Source of the DNA: Pseudomonadota bacterium
Lineage (GTDB): Bacteria > Myxococcota_A > UBA9042 > GCA-2863065
Direction: 5' to 3'
Length of the DNA: 32,454 nt
NCBI GenBank assembly: GCA_005776725.1
Contig: SXOO01000268.1
Coordinates: 1-32,454, forward strand
The notes beneath the pieces are model-generated. The model was not told where the DNA came from and did not search any database. It worked only from the letters and a program-made list of their open reading frames with translations. The translations under genes were made by a program, and so were the position numbers. Shown here one piece after another: positions 30,840-32,454 of this stretch (positions within the stretch are counted from its first letter, which is position 1; each line of letters opens with the position of its first letter).

Positions 30840-32454
30840 CGGCGCCTTCGTCCGGATCCTCGACCAGCGGGGCCTCTGCGTCGGCGTCTGTGGGCTCCTC
30901 GGTCACGAGGCCGTCCGTGGGTTCGACGTCGTCTTCGACGATGCGCTCGATGGAGCTGACCTGCTCCCCAGCCCGGAGCCGCACGAGGCGCACACCCTGG
31001 CCGGAGCGGCTGATCATGCGCACCTCGGACACGCGGAACTTGATCATCATCCCGCCGTCCGTGACCAGCATCGCCTTGTCGGACTCGTCGACCTGGATCA
31101 CGCCCACCACGGGGCCGTTGCGGTCGTTGACCGGGATCGAGATGACGCCCAGCGCCCCGCGGTCGGTCTTGCGGTATTCGTCTACGGGCGTGCGCTTGCC
31201 GAAGCCGTTGGCCGTGACGACGAGGATGTGCTTCCCGGGCTCGAGGAGCTCCATGGAGACCACCTCGTCCTCGCCGCGGAAACGCGCGCCGGTGACGCCG
31301 CGCGTCTGGCGGCCCATCGCGCGCACCCGGTCGTGCTCGAAGCGCACGGCGTAGCCGTTTCGCGTGGTGAGCATGACGTCGTGGTCCGAGACCACCTTCA
31401 CCGCCACGAGATGATCGCCGTCGACGATCTCCGTGGCGATCAGGCCGTTGGCCCGCACGCGGCTGTACGCCATGAGGTCGGTCTTCTTGATGAGCCCGTT
31501 GCGCGTGGCGAAGATCAGGTACTTGCCTTCGCTGAACTCGCGCAGCTTCAAAATGGCGGCGGCCTTCTCGCCGGGCTGCAGGTCGACCACGTTGCCGAGC
31601 GGCTTGCCGCGCGCCTGGCGGCTGCCCTCGGGCACCTCGTAGACCTTGATGCCGTAGACCTTCCCGGTGTTCGTGAAGATGAGCAGCGAGTCGTGGTTGG
31701 ACGCGGCGAAGAGGTCGGTGACCCAGTCCTCTTCCTTGGTGGTGGCGCCCACCTTCCCCGACCCGCCGCGCCGCTGGGTCTGGTACTCGCTCATGAGCGT
31801 GCGCTTGATGTAGCCCGAGTGCGACAGCGTGACGATCACGCTCTCGTCGGCGATGAGATCGGTGTCGCTGAGGTCGCCGTCCCACTTCTCGATCCGGGTG
31901 CGGCGGTCGTCGCCGTACTTGGCGCGGATCGTCTCGAGCTCCTCGACGATCACGGAGAGGAGGATCTCCTGGCTCGCCAGGATCGCCTCGAGGCGCGCGA
32001 TCTCCGCGCGGACCTCGGCCAGCTCGGCGAACAGCTTGTCCCGCTCGAGGCCGGTGAGCCGAGCCAGCCGCATGTCGAGGATGGCCTGGGCCTGCCGCTC
32101 GGAGAGGCCGAAGCGGGCCATGAGGCCTTGCTTCGCGTCCTCAGACGAGGCGCTGGCGCGGATGAGGCGCACGATCTCGTCGATGTTGTCGAGGGCGATG
32201 ACCAAGCCCTCGAGGATGTGCTCGCGCGCCTTCTTCTCGCGCAGCTCGAACAGACATCGCCGCGTCACGACGTCGCGCCGGTGGTTGATGAAGTGCTCGA
32301 GCAGCTGGCGCAGCGTGAGGATCTCTGGCCGCGAGTTGACGATCGCGAGGTTCAGGATCCCGAAGGTGACCTGCATCTGAGTGCTCTGGAGGAGCTGGTT
32401 CAGCACCACCTGGGGCATCGCGTCGCGCTTGAGCTCGATGACCACGCGCATGCC
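30832..32454 (-). CDS. gyrA: DNA gyrase subunit A, C-terminal part (5' partial)
   Basis: The frame is open to the right edge, so the N-terminal part with the catalytic tyrosine is outside the window. The visible 540 residues start in the tower domain (MRVVIELKRDAMPQVVLNQL), continue through the coiled coil (QAILDMRLARLTGLERDKL) and the C-terminal beta-pinwheel. They carry the GyrA box as QRRGGSG (usual QRRGGKG), which separates gyrase from ParC and is needed to wrap DNA. Repeated pinwheel blades are visible, such as ATRNGLIKKTDLMAYS, TTRNGYAVRFEHDRVR and VTANGFGKRTPVDEY. The tail is very acidic (EDDVEPTDG to DEGADE), as in other gyrases. It introduces negative supercoils with GyrB. Downstream, the methyltransferase gene overlaps its end by eight bases. 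Confidence 0.97.
   Translation of the reverse strand, partial: GMRVVIELKRDAMPQVVLNQLLQSTQMQVTFGILNLAIVNSRPEILTLRQLLEHFINHRRDVVTRRCLFELREKKAREHILEGLVIALDNIDEIVRLIRASASSEDAKQGLMARFGLSERQAQAILDMRLARLTGLERDKLFAELAEVRAEIARLEAILASQEILLSVIVEELETIRAKYGDDRRTRIEKWDGDLSDTDLIADESVIVTLSHSGYIKRTLMSEYQTQRRGGSGKVGATTKEEDWVTDLFAASNHDSLLIFTNTGKVYGIKVYEVPEGSRQARGKPLGNVVDLQPGEKAAAILKLREFSEGKYLIFATRNGLIKKTDLMAYSRVRANGLIATEIVDGDHLVAVKVVSDHDVMLTTRNGYAVRFEHDRVRAMGRQTRGVTGARFRGEDEVVSMELLEPGKHILVVTANGFGKRTPVDEYRKTDRGALGVISIPVNDRNGPVVGVIQVDESDKAMLVTDGGMMIKFRVSEVRMISRSGQGVRLVRLRAGEQVSSIERIVEDDVEPTDGLVTEEPTDADAEAPLVEDPDEGADE

Overview
The window is a very GC-rich, gene-dense piece of bacterial chromosome. The end of gyrA and a ribosomal-RNA methyltransferase at the right edge show that it is chromosomal rather than plasmid or phage. 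Several features point to the Myxococcota (former Deltaproteobacteria): many Cys-rich lipoproteins, a myxococcal-type disulfide repeat (DUF4215/TIGR02232-like), MopE-type metal motifs, a PATAN/DUF4388 protein, a PEGA protein, and a DUF1592/DUF1588 plus DUF1552 pair. I cannot name a genus. I saw no tRNA, rRNA, CRISPR array, transposase, integrase or phage gene, and no gene-free stretch longer than about 140 bases.

Layout, left to right. (1) 2-3896, plus strand: the 3' part of a CoxE-like von Willebrand A (VWA) protein, a membrane protein with a zinc ribbon, and a PATAN/winged-helix/membrane/pseudopilin-like fusion. (2) 6083-3863, minus: a small unknown protein, a PEGA-domain protein and the RNA-binding protein YhbY. 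YhbY overlaps the last gene of region 1 tail to tail by 34 bases. (3) 6225-9294, plus: a zinc-ribbon pseudokinase and a VWA-DUF2135 protein, preceded by a strong interrupted palindrome. (4) 16407-9307, minus: an eight-gene unit with a HAD phosphatase, a soluble histidine kinase, a response regulator with an HD-GYP domain, a Cys-rich lipoprotein and two ABC ATPase/permease pairs. (5) 16544-22730, plus: a sulfatase-superfamily lipoprotein, a GH1 glycosidase-like lipoprotein and a large polytopic membrane protein. These are followed at 22816-25662 by a Cys-rich lipoprotein with eight exact 41-residue repeats. (6) 29527-25663, minus: DUF1592-family lipoprotein, Tat-exported DUF1552 protein, small lipoprotein. 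(7) 32454-29643, minus: gyrA (partial) and an RlmI-like methyltransferase.

The genes are unusually tightly packed. Of 19 co-directional junctions, 13 are exact four-base start/stop overlaps (seven ATGA, six GTGA), so translational coupling probably dominates. Much of the content is cell-envelope biology: lipoproteins, exporters, disulfide-rich surface proteins and sensors that may control them.

The best candidate for an undescribed system is the pseudokinase plus VWA-DUF2135 pair at 6225-9294. Second is the eight-gene signalling and ABC-export unit at 9307-16407. Third is the sulfatase/GH1/membrane-protein module at 16544-22730, whose sulfatase lacks the usual formylglycine cysteine. All functional statements come from reading motifs by eye; no database search was run.
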